Under the pieces are notes generated by a model that was not told the origin of the DNA, did no database searches, and worked only from the letters and a program-made list of their open reading frames with translations. A DNA stretch of 64,000 bases, from the NCBI GenBank assembly GCA_965206315.1, contig OZ242210.1:2170001-2234000 (forward strand). The letters run 5' to 3'. Below are positions 32,409 to 41,890 of the stretch, piece by piece (within the stretch, counting starts at the first letter, position 1; each line of letters opens with the position of its first letter). Position numbers and translations under genes: made by a program. Source of the stretch: Bin16 sp965206315. GTDB lineage: Bacteria > Chloroflexota > Dehalococcoidia > Lucifugimonadales > Australimonadaceae.

Positions 32409-33716
32409 CTATCCCTCCTGCTCTGCCAACTCCTCGTGTAACAGGTCCTCTGCGTAGCGGAGCAGCGTGCGTTCGCGGTCGTCCGGGGTGGCCTTCGACT
32501 GGAAGTAGCGACGCAGGGCGTCGAGCGGTTCGATGCGCTCGGCGTCCTCCCACGGCAGGCGCGTCCGGCGCTCGCGCTCGACGCGGCGTTCGATGCCTGC
32601 GACGTAGAAGGCGGAGGCGAGCGCCGTGCGCACGTCGGCCTCGCGGAACGCGGGCTCCTGCTCGGCACGCATGTCGACTCGCAGGCGGACGATGGAGCGG
32701 GCAAGCTCCTCCTCCGGATGCGCCGCGACGGCCTGCACGGCGGCCTCGGTAGGGTTCTCCATCGGGCCCGTGGCCACGCGTATCGTGAGCATGGGGCGGG
32801 CGGGCGTCGGCACGAACTCGTAGCCGGTGAGCCGCTCGCCCTCCGGACGGGCAGGGTCTATCTCGGCGACAACGAAGCCCTTGTCCTCGCGCTCCTCACT
32901 GAAGTCGACGCGCTCGATGCTGCCTGCGTAGACGACCGGCGGATGCTCCGTGAGCACCTGGTACTTGTGGATGTTGCCGAGCGCGACGTAGTCGAACTGC
33001 GGGATGGCGACCGTGCCGAGGCTGAGGACATGGTCGTTCCCCAGCATCATCGACTGCTCGGAGGCGGTCTTGGCTCCGGCGATGTTGACGTGGGCGCAGA
33101 GCACGGCGGGCAGGGAACTATCAAGCTTGTCGACCTCCTCCTGGAGATACGTGACGAGACCCGCCTCCACGTCCTGCTTGATTTGCTCCAGCGTCTTGCC
33201 GCGCGTCTCCTCGCGGCTCATGAACTGGCCGATGCGTATCCACGGCAGCGCAACGACCTGCACGTCTCCAGCGTTGGTAGGGATGCGATGCGTGGCTAGC
33301 GTCTGCCCGACGGTGACGTTGGCGACGCTGAGCGTGGGGAAGATCTCGAGCGCGGTTGCGCGGTTGGCGACGTGGGGCAGGTCGTGGTTGCCGATAGTGA
33401 GGAAGGTGGGGATGCCGGCCGCGGAGAGGCGGGCGATGCGGCGGGCGAACTCGCGCTGGTGGGTCTGCGTGGGGTTGCGCGCCTTGTAGGCGTCACCCGC
33501 GAAGAGGACGAGGTCGATGCCGCCGTCGATGGCGTAGTCGACGGCGTAGTCCATCGCGGCGAGGAAGTCGAGGAGGCGCGTGTTAACGCCGAGGTACTCC
33601 GCGCGGTCCACGTCGGGCGCGAACCAGTCCGGCAGCGCGTCGAGGTCGGCCTGCGAGGCGGGGCGTCCGTACGTCTCGACGCCGACGTGGATGTCGGAGA
33701 GGTGCAGCAGGCGCAT
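32409..33716 (-). CDS. sbcD: DNA double-strand-break repair exonuclease SbcD/Mre11-type
   Basis: A 435-aa metallophosphoesterase nuclease. Motifs in order: LSDIHVG (Asp8, His10), LFAGDAY, GNHDLPH, LCAHVN and GNIHKYQ. These are the metal-binding motifs of Mre11/SbcD. It processes DNA ends with an SbcC ATPase, which is not in the window. It follows the aspartic-protease-like gene by 4 bp. A 7-bp hairpin (GCGTGGC...GCCACGC, 32388-32408) lies immediately after the stop and may be a weak terminator. Confidence 0.92.
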   Translation of the reverse strand: MRLLHLSDIHVGVETYGRPASQADLDALPDWFAPDVDRAEYLGVNTRLLDFLAAMDYAVDYAIDGGIDLVLFAGDAYKARNPTQTHQREFARRIARLSAAGIPTFLTIGNHDLPHVANRATALEIFPTLSVANVTVGQTLATHRIPTNAGDVQVVALPWIRIGQFMSREETRGKTLEQIKQDVEAGLVTYLQEEVDKLDSSLPAVLCAHVNIAGAKTASEQSMMLGNDHVLSLGTVAIPQFDYVALGNIHKYQVLTEHPPVVYAGSIERVDFSEEREDKGFVVAEIDPARPEGERLTGYEFVPTPARPMLTIRVATGPMENPTEAAVQAVAAHPEEELARSIVRLRVDMRAEQEPAFREADVRTALASAFYVAGIERRVERERRTRLPWEDAERIEPLDALRRYFQSKATPDDRERTLLRYAEDLLHEELAEQEG

Positions 33717-33720
33717 CGCG

Positions 33721-34071
33721 CTAGTATTCGATCGCTGTGCGGGGTTCGAGGCGTTCGGCGACCGGGTCGACCTTGAAGCCGAGAGTCTCCAGCGTCGTCA
33801 CGCCGATGAGCGGGACGTCTGCTTCCTCGGCGAGGGTGACGAGGATGGGGCTCCTCACACCTTCCATCTCCGCGTTCGCGAGTGACAGAGGCCTGACCGT
33901 TACACGACCGTCGGCCAGTTCGACTTCCACCTGCCGTACGATCTCCAGGCCGAGCCGTTGTCCGAGCGCCATAGGGATCTTCGTGAAGGTGGCACCGGTG
34001 TCGACGAGGCACCGGAGGGTGTCCGAGGCGGACGACCCTGAGAGACTGAGGTCTGCGTAGGTTGCGCCCAT
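33721..34071 (-). CDS. Retropepsin-like (clan AA) aspartic protease-type protein
   Basis: A 116-aa protein of single-domain retropepsin size. LVDTGATFTKIP carries the catalytic DTGA triad, and ADVPLIGVTTLETLGF is the second conserved half with its hydrophobic-Gly. Members are widespread in uncultured bacteria; their substrates are unknown. It lies 9 bp after glyS and 4 bp before sbcD, so it is in one operon with them. Confidence 0.82.
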   Translation of the reverse strand: MGATYADLSLSGSSASDTLRCLVDTGATFTKIPMALGQRLGLEIVRQVEVELADGRVTVRPLSLANAEMEGVRSPILVTLAEEADVPLIGVTTLETLGFKVDPVAERLEPRTAIEY

Positions 34072-34080
34072 ATCTCTATC

Positions 34081-35421
<1,341 letters not shown>

Positions 35422-35501
35422 CGGTTCTCTCCTGGGGGGGTGCGTGGGGTCCGGGGCGCGTCGTTCAAGTATAGCGGACGGCTGGGAGCCCTCATCCGCG
35501 G

Positions 35502-35542
35502 GAGAGATTTCTCGACTCCGCTGCGCTTCGCTCGAAATGACA
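35502..35542. repeat. B-type repeat
   Basis: GAGAGATTTCTCGACTCCGC-type unit ending in GAAATGACA in the divergent gap between glyQS and the first MFS gene. Confidence 0.8.
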
Positions 35543-35608
35543 ATGCCAGGGGCTGCATGAAGCGCGGTGGTATAGTGGCCGCATTCCCGTGCGCCGAGCG
35601 GAGGAGCG

Positions 35609-36985
35609 ATGAGCCCGGTTGTCCGTGGGCTGACGATGCTCTACCTGACGACGATCCTGCTCGGGTTCGCGCACGGGATGCTGCCGCCCATCATTCCCGT
35701 CCTTTCCAGCGAGTTCGAGATATCCGGAGGACTGGCGGCGCAGGTCGTCACCGCGTTCACGATGGGGCGGCTGATCGGGCAGCCGGTCGGCGGGACGCTG
35801 ATAGACAAGCTGGGCACGAAACCGGCGGTCATCGGGGGACCGGTGGTCATCGGGCTATCGGTATCCATCGGCATGGTGACGCCGTGGTTCTGGCCGCTGC
35901 TCATCGGGCTGTTCATCGCAGGCGCGGCGGACAGCGTGTGGATGCTGGGGCGCGAGGTGGCCGGCGTGGACCTCGTGAAGCCGAACCAGCGCGGGCGGCT
36001 GATGAGCGGGTTCATGGGGTTCCACGGCGTCGGCATGGGCCTCGGCGCGTGGCTGGGCGGCACCGTGGGAGAGGAGATGGGCACGGCGGTGGTGTTTACC
36101 ATCTACACGGGTATCGCGGCGTTCGTCTTCTTCGTCAGCGTGCTCATCCCCAGCGCCGACCGTCCGCAGGCCGCACCTTCCCCGGCACCTTCCCCTGCAG
36201 CGACCCCTGTGGAGAGCAGCCGGTTCGACCGCCTGCGCAGCCTCTACCTGCAGATCGACCCGCGTCTCAGGGCGACGTACCTCGTGCTGGTGTTCGCCAC
36301 GGCGAGCATGATGCTCTACCGCATGGCGTACCAGGCCATCCTGCCGCTCCACATGGACGAGATCGGCCTGGAGCCCAGCCAGATCGGCGAACTGTTCTTC
36401 GTCGTGGCCATCGGCTCGCTGGTGATGATCGTCCCTGCAGGGTTCATCGTGGACAAGGTGGGGCGGAAGTGGGCGACCGTGCCGAGCACCGCGATACCCG
36501 GCATCGCATTCCTGTTCATCCCGTTCACGGGCGCCATGGGGCCGCTCATTGCGATAGCCGTGCTGATGGGCTTCTCGAACGGGCTGTCGCTGGGGTCGGT
36601 CGCAACGTCGACGTACGATGTCGCACCGGACGCGATACGGGCGCGGCTGCAGGCCGCCAGGCGGACGGTTGCGGAGGTGGGCGCCATCACGGGGCCGCTG
36701 CTCGGCGGCTTCCTCGCCGTTCAGTTCGGGGCGGGCACGGCGTTCTTCGTGTACGCGCCGGTGCTGCTCCTCGCCGGGGCGCTGCTGCTGTTCGTCGCGC
36801 GTGAAACCCTGGTGAAGCGTTCGGCGGAGCCGTCTCGGGGGCAGTCCGGGGCGGGTTCGTTCCTCACTTCCACGCCGGTGCTGTTCATCGGCGCGGCGCT
36901 GCTGCTGTTCGTCGTACGCGGGGTGCTGGCGAAGCGCTCGGTGGATGAGGGCGACCGCAGCACCCCGGGCCCGGGACGCTCGTGA
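35609..36985 (+). CDS. Major facilitator superfamily transporter
   Basis: A 458-aa membrane transporter with twelve predicted helices in two halves joined by a Pro/Ala/Ser-rich loop (about 188-210). Signature loops are GRLIGQPVGGTLIDKLGTK after helix 2 and FIVDKVGRKWATVP in the second half. The C-terminus is odd: the last helix and tail (ALLLFVARETLVKRS) are repeated once as ALLLFVVRGVLAKRS, caused by a 69-bp tandem duplication. The substrate is unknown. The stop overlaps the GTG of the next MFS gene by 3-4 bp. Confidence 0.88.
   Translation: MSPVVRGLTMLYLTTILLGFAHGMLPPIIPVLSSEFEISGGLAAQVVTAFTMGRLIGQPVGGTLIDKLGTKPAVIGGPVVIGLSVSIGMVTPWFWPLLIGLFIAGAADSVWMLGREVAGVDLVKPNQRGRLMSGFMGFHGVGMGLGAWLGGTVGEEMGTAVVFTIYTGIAAFVFFVSVLIPSADRPQAAPSPAPSPAATPVESSRFDRLRSLYLQIDPRLRATYLVLVFATASMMLYRMAYQAILPLHMDEIGLEPSQIGELFFVVAIGSLVMIVPAGFIVDKVGRKWATVPSTAIPGIAFLFIPFTGAMGPLIAIAVLMGFSNGLSLGSVATSTYDVAPDAIRARLQAARRTVAEVGAITGPLLGGFLAVQFGAGTAFFVYAPVLLLAGALLLFVARETLVKRSAEPSRGQSGAGSFLTSTPVLFIGAALLLFVVRGVLAKRSVDEGDRSTPGPGRS
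36756..36941. repeat. Internal 69-bp duplication in the MFS gene
   Basis: Copies at 36756-36824 and 36873-36941, spaced by 48 bp and both in frame, encode two versions of the final helix plus basic tail (PVLLLAGALLLF... and PVLFIGAALLLF...). They have diverged at several bases, so the duplication is not recent. Confidence 0.8.
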
Positions 36986-38232
36986 TACGGGGCATCGCGC
37001 AGCGCACACCGTTCTACTACGGGTGGGTAGTCGCCGCCGCGGTGCTGATGACGATGACGATCAGCGGGGCCGTCGCCGCGCCGATGTTCAGCGTGTTCAT
37101 CCCCCGGTGGACGGAGGAGTTCGGCTGGTCGCGCACGGCCATCTCCGGCGCGTTCAGCTTCGGGACGGTCGCCGCCGCGCTGGCCGGGCCGCTGGTCGGC
37201 CGGGCGCTCGACAGGTACGGCGGTCGGCTGGTGATGGGCGGCGGCGGGCTGCTCATGGCGGCGTCCGTGGCGGGGCTGGGGTTCGTGGGGAGCCTCGTGG
37301 GTCTCTACGCAGCGCTGGTGGCGGGGCGCACGGCGTTGATGAGCATCCAGAACCTGGGCGGGCATACCGTCATCGCCAACTGGTTCGTGCGCCGCCGGGC
37401 GTTCGCGACGGCGGTCGCGGTGAACGGGAGCCGCCTGGGCCTGGGGCTGTGGCCGCTGCTCGGGGCGGCGCTCATCGCCGTGATGGGCTGGCGGGAGGCG
37501 CTGTGGATGGTCGGTGCGCTGATGGCGTTGCTGTCGCTATTCCCGCTCGTCGCCATCGTGTCGCGGCAGCCGGAGGACGTCGGGCTGCATCCGGATGGCC
37601 GTCCACCGCTGTCCATCCAGGAGGAGCATTCGCGGCAGGCGCGTACAGAGCACGAGTGGCGTCCGCGGGAGGCGATAAGGACGCAGGCGTTCTGGCTGCT
37701 GCTGTTCGCGCACATGGGCGCGATGGTGGCAGGCGGCGGCTACGGTCTGCATCGCATACCGCTGTTCCTCGACCGCGGACTCGCGGAGGGGTTGGTGGGG
37801 CCGGTGCTGATGTTCCACGCGGTGGGGATGCTCGTCGGCGGGTTCGTTGCCGCATGGTTCATGGGGCGCACGTCGTACCGCATCGTTATCGCGGGGTGCA
37901 TGGCGGGGGCGTCGGCTGCGATGGCCGCCGCGGGGTTCATCCCTCCGGGGGTCCCGATGGCCGTGTTCACGTTCGCGGAGTCGATGGTCTTCGGCGGCGT
38001 TTTCGCGATGTTGCCCGTCGTTTACGCCGAATACTTCGGGCGAGACTCGCTCGGAACGATACGAGGTATCGCGCATCCGGCGGTGGTGGCGTCGAACGCG
38101 GTGGGGCCGGTCTTCGCGGGGTACGTGTTCGAAACGTCGGGGGCGTACACGATAGCGCTGGTTACCTTCAGCGTCGTGCTGGGAGTGGGGGCGGTCAGTG
38201 CGCTGCTGGCACGCCGCCCCGTTCTGCGCTGA
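36982..38232 (+). CDS. Major facilitator superfamily transporter (monocarboxylate/OFA-like)
   Basis: A 416-aa transporter with twelve predicted helices. FYYGWVVAAAVLMTM and SVFIPRWTEEFGWSRTAISGAFS are typical of the monocarboxylate porter-like/OFA group, and LVGRALDRYGGRLVMG is the helix 2-3 loop. A carboxylate substrate is likely from the family but not shown. It begins with GTG at 36982, overlapping the upstream MFS gene, so the two are cotranscribed. Confidence 0.88.
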   Translation: MIRGIAQRTPFYYGWVVAAAVLMTMTISGAVAAPMFSVFIPRWTEEFGWSRTAISGAFSFGTVAAALAGPLVGRALDRYGGRLVMGGGGLLMAASVAGLGFVGSLVGLYAALVAGRTALMSIQNLGGHTVIANWFVRRRAFATAVAVNGSRLGLGLWPLLGAALIAVMGWREALWMVGALMALLSLFPLVAIVSRQPEDVGLHPDGRPPLSIQEEHSRQARTEHEWRPREAIRTQAFWLLLFAHMGAMVAGGGYGLHRIPLFLDRGLAEGLVGPVLMFHAVGMLVGGFVAAWFMGRTSYRIVIAGCMAGASAAMAAAGFIPPGVPMAVFTFAESMVFGGVFAMLPVVYAEYFGRDSLGTIRGIAHPAVVASNAVGPVFAGYVFETSGAYTIALVTFSVVLGVGAVSALLARRPVLR

Positions 38233-38271
38233 GGGGGGCAGAGCCTGGAACGTGACGATGCCGCCAGGAGG

Positions 38272-38335
38272 GGTATCGCAACCTGGTATCAGTTACCGGT
38301 ATCTTATTGACACTTACTCGTGAAGGGATAACAAT
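38272..38335 (+). promoter_or_regulatory. Promoter with phased GGTATC direct repeats upstream of the His-rich peptide
   Basis: A consensus TTGACA (38307-38312) and TAACAAT (38329-38335) are spaced by 16 bp. Immediately upstream, GGTATC occurs three times at exactly 13-bp steps (38272, 38285, 38298); the middle pair forms GGTATCAGTTACC, itself an inverted repeat. This looks like an operator array for a dedicated regulator. Confidence 0.7.
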
Positions 38336-38385
38336 CTCTCGTGGAGCCACGGCCGATCCGGGGAACGAGCACTCGAGGAGGAAAG

Positions 38386-38649
38386 ATGACCACTCACGCA
38401 CCCGTGCACGACCACACCGAAGCGGCTGACCACTGCCACGAGCATGAGGGCGAGCACTGTCACAACCATGGCGACGCGCACTGCCACGAGCACGGCGCGG
38501 GTCACTGCCACGTCCACGGCGACGAGGTCTGTGTGGCCCTCGGCGGGGGCGAGCAGTTCGACGAGCACGGCGCCGAGCACTGCCACCAGCACGGCGAGGA
38601 GCACTGCGCGGACGCGGACGACCCGCACCACGCACCCCACGCGGCTTAG
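38386..38649 (+). CDS. His/Cys-rich putative metal-binding peptide
   Basis: An 87-aa peptide dominated by HCH units: DHCHEH, EHCHNH, AHCHEH, GHCHVH, EHCHQH and a final EHCAD. There is no signal peptide or membrane helix, so it is probably cytoplasmic. The alternation of His, Cys and acidic residues suggests binding of zinc, nickel, copper or cadmium, in the manner of a metallothionein or metal store. The ATG at 38386 has a strong GAGGAGGAAAG, and a good promoter with a repeated operator precedes it. No family was recognised. The codons encoding the repeats are varied, so it is not a simple recent expansion. Confidence 0.8.
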   Translation: MTTHAPVHDHTEAADHCHEHEGEHCHNHGDAHCHEHGAGHCHVHGDEVCVALGGGEQFDEHGAEHCHQHGEEHCADADDPHHAPHAA

Positions 38650-38654
38650 GGCCG

Positions 38655-38790
38655 CACCATCCTGACCTTCCCCCATCGAAGGGGAAGGGACCAGACACGC
38701 CGCCCCGGAGGGCCCTCACCCTCGCGCTAAAGCGCGTTTCCCTCTCCCTCAGGAGAGGGGATCAGGTGGGGTTGCGCTAAAGCGCCCGCG
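38655..38790. repeat. Dispersed D and A repeat units
   Basis: D unit (about 38660-38693) and A unit with a CGCGCTAAAGCGCG palindrome (about 38708-38762) between the His-rich peptide and the rhodanese gene. Confidence 0.8.
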
Positions 38791-38838
38791 CTTGCCCCAC
38801 GCGCGCCTGCCTCGTAACCTTTCGCGCGGAGGTGGGCG

Positions 38839-39660
38839 ATGGCTGACTATCCACGGAACGACCTGCTCGTCGAGACTGACTGGCTCGCCGAGCACCTGAC
38901 GGACCCGAACGTACGCGTCATCGAGATGGCGGAGGACGGCAGCGGCTTCGAGGCGGGGCACATCCCCGGCGCGGCGCTCTCGCCGACGTGGCAGGTCAAG
39001 GGCTCGGAGCAGAGGAGGCTCGTCGCGCCGCCGGACGAGGCGAAGGCGTGGTTCGAGTCCGTGGGCGTCGGCGACGACACGCTCGTCGTGGGGTACGACC
39101 GCTTCCGCAGCCGGGATGCGTCGCGCCTGTGGTGGGTGCTGAACTACTACGGCCACACGAACGTTCGCGTGCTGAACGGCGGATGGACGAAGTGGACCGC
39201 GGAGGGGCGCGACGTCGAGACCGGCCCGTCGCGGGTCGCCGGCGGAGGTGTAACGTTCACCCCCCGGCCCAATCATGCCGTCCAGTCGGACGTCGAGAAG
39301 CTCAAGGCGGCGATCGGCGCAGACGACACCGTCATCTGGGACGTGCGGACGGAAGCCGAGTACACGGGCGAGAACTCGCGCGGCAACGCGCGGACAGGGC
39401 ACGTGCCGGGCGCGGCGTTCCTGGAGTGGGTGAACCTCGTGGCGGAGGACGACACGTTCAAGTCCGCGGAGGAGATCGAGGAGATAGCGCGCGGCCTCGG
39501 CATCACGCCGGAGAAGACGGTGCACGTCTACTGACAGGGCGGGGTGCGTGCGTCGCACGCCATGGTCGCCCTCAAGCTCATCGGCCACGAGTCCGTCTGC
39601 ATGTACGACGGCTCGATGGGGGAGTGGGCGAACCGGGACGACACCCCGCTGGAGGTGTAG
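38839..39660 (+). CDS. Two-domain rhodanese/sulfurtransferase with selenocysteine at the active site (TGA read as Sec)
   Basis: A 273-aa tandem rhodanese if TGA 39532-39534 is read through as residue 232. Residues 1-140 are the catalytically inactive first domain (RVIEMAEDGSGFEAGHIPGA; no Cys in its loop). Residues 150-273 are the second domain (IWDVRTEAEYTG, GHVPGA). The active loop normally reads VYCQGGVRASH; here it is VY-TGA-QGGVRASHAMVALKL, and the protein continues with the expected ending DGSMGEWANRDDTPLEV to a TAG. Thus TGA stands exactly where the persulfide-forming Cys belongs. A hairpin follows. The first ATG at 38839 after GGAGGTGGGCG is used. It would transfer sulfur (or selenium) from thiosulfate-type donors. 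Confidence 0.88.
39541..39561 (+). promoter_or_regulatory. Candidate bacterial SECIS hairpin of the rhodanese gene
   Basis: A 5-bp stem GUGCG/CGCAC (39544-39548 with 39554-39558) extended by two G-C pairs across one G-G mismatch (39541-39542 with 39560-39561). It has a 5-nt apical loop UGCGU beginning 15 nt after the UGA. Size, distance and a G in the first two loop positions fit bacterial SECIS elements. Confidence 0.55.
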
Positions 39661-39667
39661 GCGCGCC

Positions 39668-39890
39668 GGGGCCCTCACCCTCGCGCTGTCGCGCGTTTCC
39701 CTCTCCCTCAGGAGAGGGGAGACAGACACCCCCGAGAGGATTTCGCGCGCTAAAGCGCGGGCTGCGCTTTGCTCGAAATGACAGCCCCCCGCCGCGCAGG
39801 GCCCTCACCCTCGCGCTGTCGCGCGTTTCCCTCTCCCTCAGGAGAGGGGAGGGGCGAGGTTCCTGCCTGCGCAGGAACGACGGAACCCCG
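39668..39890. repeat. Dispersed repeats: two near-identical A units with B and C units
   Basis: Two almost identical A units (about 39668-39722 and 39798-39852) flank a B unit (about 39732-39782); a C unit follows (about 39857-39884). Order A-B-A-C suggests local duplication. No gene is seen. Confidence 0.85.
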
Positions 39891-39902
39891 CCCCGTCAGG
39901 CG

Positions 39903-40709
39903 TTATTCGATGGCGAAGACGGCCTGCAGGCGCACGCTCACCTCGAGCTCTCCGCCGAAGAACTGCGTCGGGGGGCCGGCGGAGTCCGACATCGCAACCG
40001 CGAACCGCGCCTCGGCGACCGGGAACGCGTCGAAGCTGGCCTCCGATATCGAGACGAGCGGCCCGCGAACGACGTCCAGCTGCTCCGCGTAGAGGTCGGC
40101 CTTCGCCAGCGCGTCCTGGATGGCCAGGATGCGCGCCTCCTCCTCCAGCGCGCTCGTGTCCTCAATCCGGAAGTCGACGCTCTGAACGCGCGTGAGGTCG
40201 CCGCCCGCGGTCACCGCGCGGTCCACGACGTCGCCGGTGGAGTTCAGGTCGCGCAGCGTGACGTTGAGCGTGTTCGTCACCTGGAAGCCGAGCAGTTGCT
40301 GCTGGCCGTCGCGCACGTACTCGTAGCGCGGGTGGATGGAGAAGCGCGCCGTCCGGATGTCGTCCTCGGCGATCCCCGCTGAGCGCAGCTCATCGACGAT
40401 GGCCGCGAGGGCGCGCGCGGCGTCGTCCCGCGCCTCGCTCACGCTGCCGCGCAGCGCCTCGACGCCCAGCGAGATGACCGCGATGTCCGGCTCGCCGGAG
40501 ACGGTGCCGGTCCCGGCCGCGTGGATGCCGCTGTTCGTGTCGTAGACGATCGTGCTGCTGCTGCCGCGCAGGTCGGTCGCCGCGGGGCCGTCGCCGTCCG
40601 CGTTACCGTTGCCGTCGCCGTTGCACGCGGCCAATGCAGCCGCCATCGCCAGCGCTGCGCTCAGCAGCAGGAAAGTCCTCCTGGCTCCGGAAGTCGTAAG
40701 GGTGGTCAT
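39903..40709 (-). CDS. SIMPL-domain (DUF541) lipoprotein
   Basis: A 268-aa secreted lipoprotein. The signal peptide ends in a lipobox LAAC (Cys29) followed by an Asn/Asp/Gly-rich linker. Residues ~60-268 are a SIMPL/DUF541 domain: GIHAAGTGTVSGEPDIAVISLGVEA, GIAEDDIRTARFSIHPRYEY, and AIQDALAKADLYAEQL. SIMPL proteins are periplasmic or surface proteins of unclear role. The start is ATG 40709. It is divergent from lepB. Confidence 0.9.
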   Translation of the reverse strand: MTTLTTSGARRTFLLLSAALAMAAALAACNGDGNGNADGDGPAATDLRGSSSTIVYDTNSGIHAAGTGTVSGEPDIAVISLGVEALRGSVSEARDDAARALAAIVDELRSAGIAEDDIRTARFSIHPRYEYVRDGQQQLLGFQVTNTLNVTLRDLNSTGDVVDRAVTAGGDLTRVQSVDFRIEDTSALEEEARILAIQDALAKADLYAEQLDVVRGPLVSISEASFDAFPVAEARFAVAMSDSAGPPTQFFGGELEVSVRLQAVFAIE

Positions 40710-40854
40710 GTGTTCTCCTGTTCTGCCGGTGATACGCGGCGGGTCTGGTTAAGGATAACGTTCCGAACCGTGGCGCGGTCCCCGCTGCGATGCTCCCGTG
40801 CGGCAGTCCCGTATACTGGAGAGTACGCGCCGGGCCGCGCGTTCGTTCCCCGTC

Positions 40855-41433
40855 ATGCGCTCTATCCTCCGCGAAACCATCCAGACCATCGCGCTTGCCG
40901 CGTTCTTCATCCTGCTGCTGCAGGGCGGCGTACAGAACTACCGGGTGCAGGGCCCCAGCATGCAGCCCCTCCTGGAGGACCAGGACGGGGTGTTCGTCAA
41001 CAAGCTCGCCTACGAGACGGTCGACGCGGAGCACGCGGCCCGCTGGATCCCCGGGCTGGGCGCGGCGCCGGGCGAGGTGTGGCACCCGTTCGGCGAGCCG
41101 GAGTACGGCGACGTGGTCGTCTTCCGCTGGCCGAGGGACGAGCGGCAGTACTTCGTGAAGCGCATCATCGGCAAGCCCGGCGACGCCATCGAGATCGAGC
41201 GCGGCGAGATCTACCGCAACGGCGAGCCGCTCGCCGAGCCGTACGTGGAGCAAACGTCCGGGGAGACGATCATCGAGCGCGTCGTGCCGGAGGGCCACTA
41301 CTACGTGCTGGGCGACAACCGCGCGCAGAGCGACGACTCGCGCCGGTGGGGGTTCGTGCCGGCGGACAACATCGTGGGCGAGCTGTGGTTCGGCTACTGG
41401 CCGCTGGAGCGATTCGGCTTCTTCCAGGGGTAG
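40855..41433 (+). CDS. lepB: Signal peptidase I
   Basis: A 192-aa membrane-anchored peptidase that removes signal peptides. An N-terminal helix (IALAAFFILLLQGG) is followed by the catalytic Ser35 in GPSMQP and Lys102 in YFVKRIIG; GDNRAQSDDSRRWG is the conserved box E. All needed motifs are present. The start is ATG 40855. A TATACT element lies at 40812-40817 in the divergent gap. Confidence 0.95.
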   Translation: MRSILRETIQTIALAAFFILLLQGGVQNYRVQGPSMQPLLEDQDGVFVNKLAYETVDAEHAARWIPGLGAAPGEVWHPFGEPEYGDVVVFRWPRDERQYFVKRIIGKPGDAIEIERGEIYRNGEPLAEPYVEQTSGETIIERVVPEGHYYVLGDNRAQSDDSRRWGFVPADNIVGELWFGYWPLERFGFFQG

Positions 41434-41494
41434 GGGGTGGTTCGACAGGCTCACCATGCGCGGACGAGCAGTGTTGCGATAGCCTGTTAGGGAT

Positions 41495-41569
41495 GCCCCC
41501 GTAGCTCAATGGCAGAGCGCCGGGCTTTTAACCCGGGCGTTGCAGGTTCGAGTCCTGTCGGGGGTACCA
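41495..41569 (+). tRNA. tRNA-Lys (TTT), CCA encoded
   Basis: A complete cloverleaf: acceptor stem 41495-41501 with 41559-41565 (one G-U), D stem GCTC/GAGC, anticodon stem 41520-41524 with 41532-41536 and loop CTTTTAA giving anticodon TTT at 41527-41529. The T arm has TTCGAGT at 41547-41553, the discriminator is A, and CCA at 41567-41569 is genomic. Confidence 0.97.
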
Positions 41570-41611
41570 CCGTAGTACAATGAGGACGCGCACCAGTGTG
41601 GGAGGCCGAAC

Positions 41612-41890
41612 ATGTCAATCGACTACACCAACAACCCAGACCCGGTGAACGCCATGCTCAGCGCTGAACTCAAGTTCTACCGAGATCACCAGGATGAGAT
41701 GGTGGAACGATACAACGGCAAGACCATCGTTCTCAAAGACCATCAGGTCCTGGGGGCCTACACCACGTCTGCCGAAGCCATCGCGGAGACTACCAAGGAA
41801 CACGAACTCGGGACATTCGCTATCCAGCGGGTGAGTCCTGGCAGTAAGGACTACACCATCGTCCTTCACGGGCTGAGGAGACGCCCATAG
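41612..41890 (+). CDS. DUF5678-like small protein
   Basis: A 92-aa soluble protein. FYRDHQDEMVERYNGKTIVLKDHQVLGAYTTSAEAIAETTKEHELGTFAIQRV resembles the short DUF5678-type proteins often found directly upstream of clan AA aspartic proteases. That pairing is repeated here. Function unknown. The stop (TAG) overlaps the probable ATA start of the next gene. Confidence 0.65.
   Translation: MSIDYTNNPDPVNAMLSAELKFYRDHQDEMVERYNGKTIVLKDHQVLGAYTTSAEAIAETTKEHELGTFAIQRVSPGSKDYTIVLHGLRRRP

Noticed and set aside
39532..39660. Nonsense mutation making the rhodanese a pseudogene
   Set aside because: The codons after TGA remain perfectly conserved to the natural C-terminus, and the TGA is exactly at the catalytic Cys, as expected for Sec.
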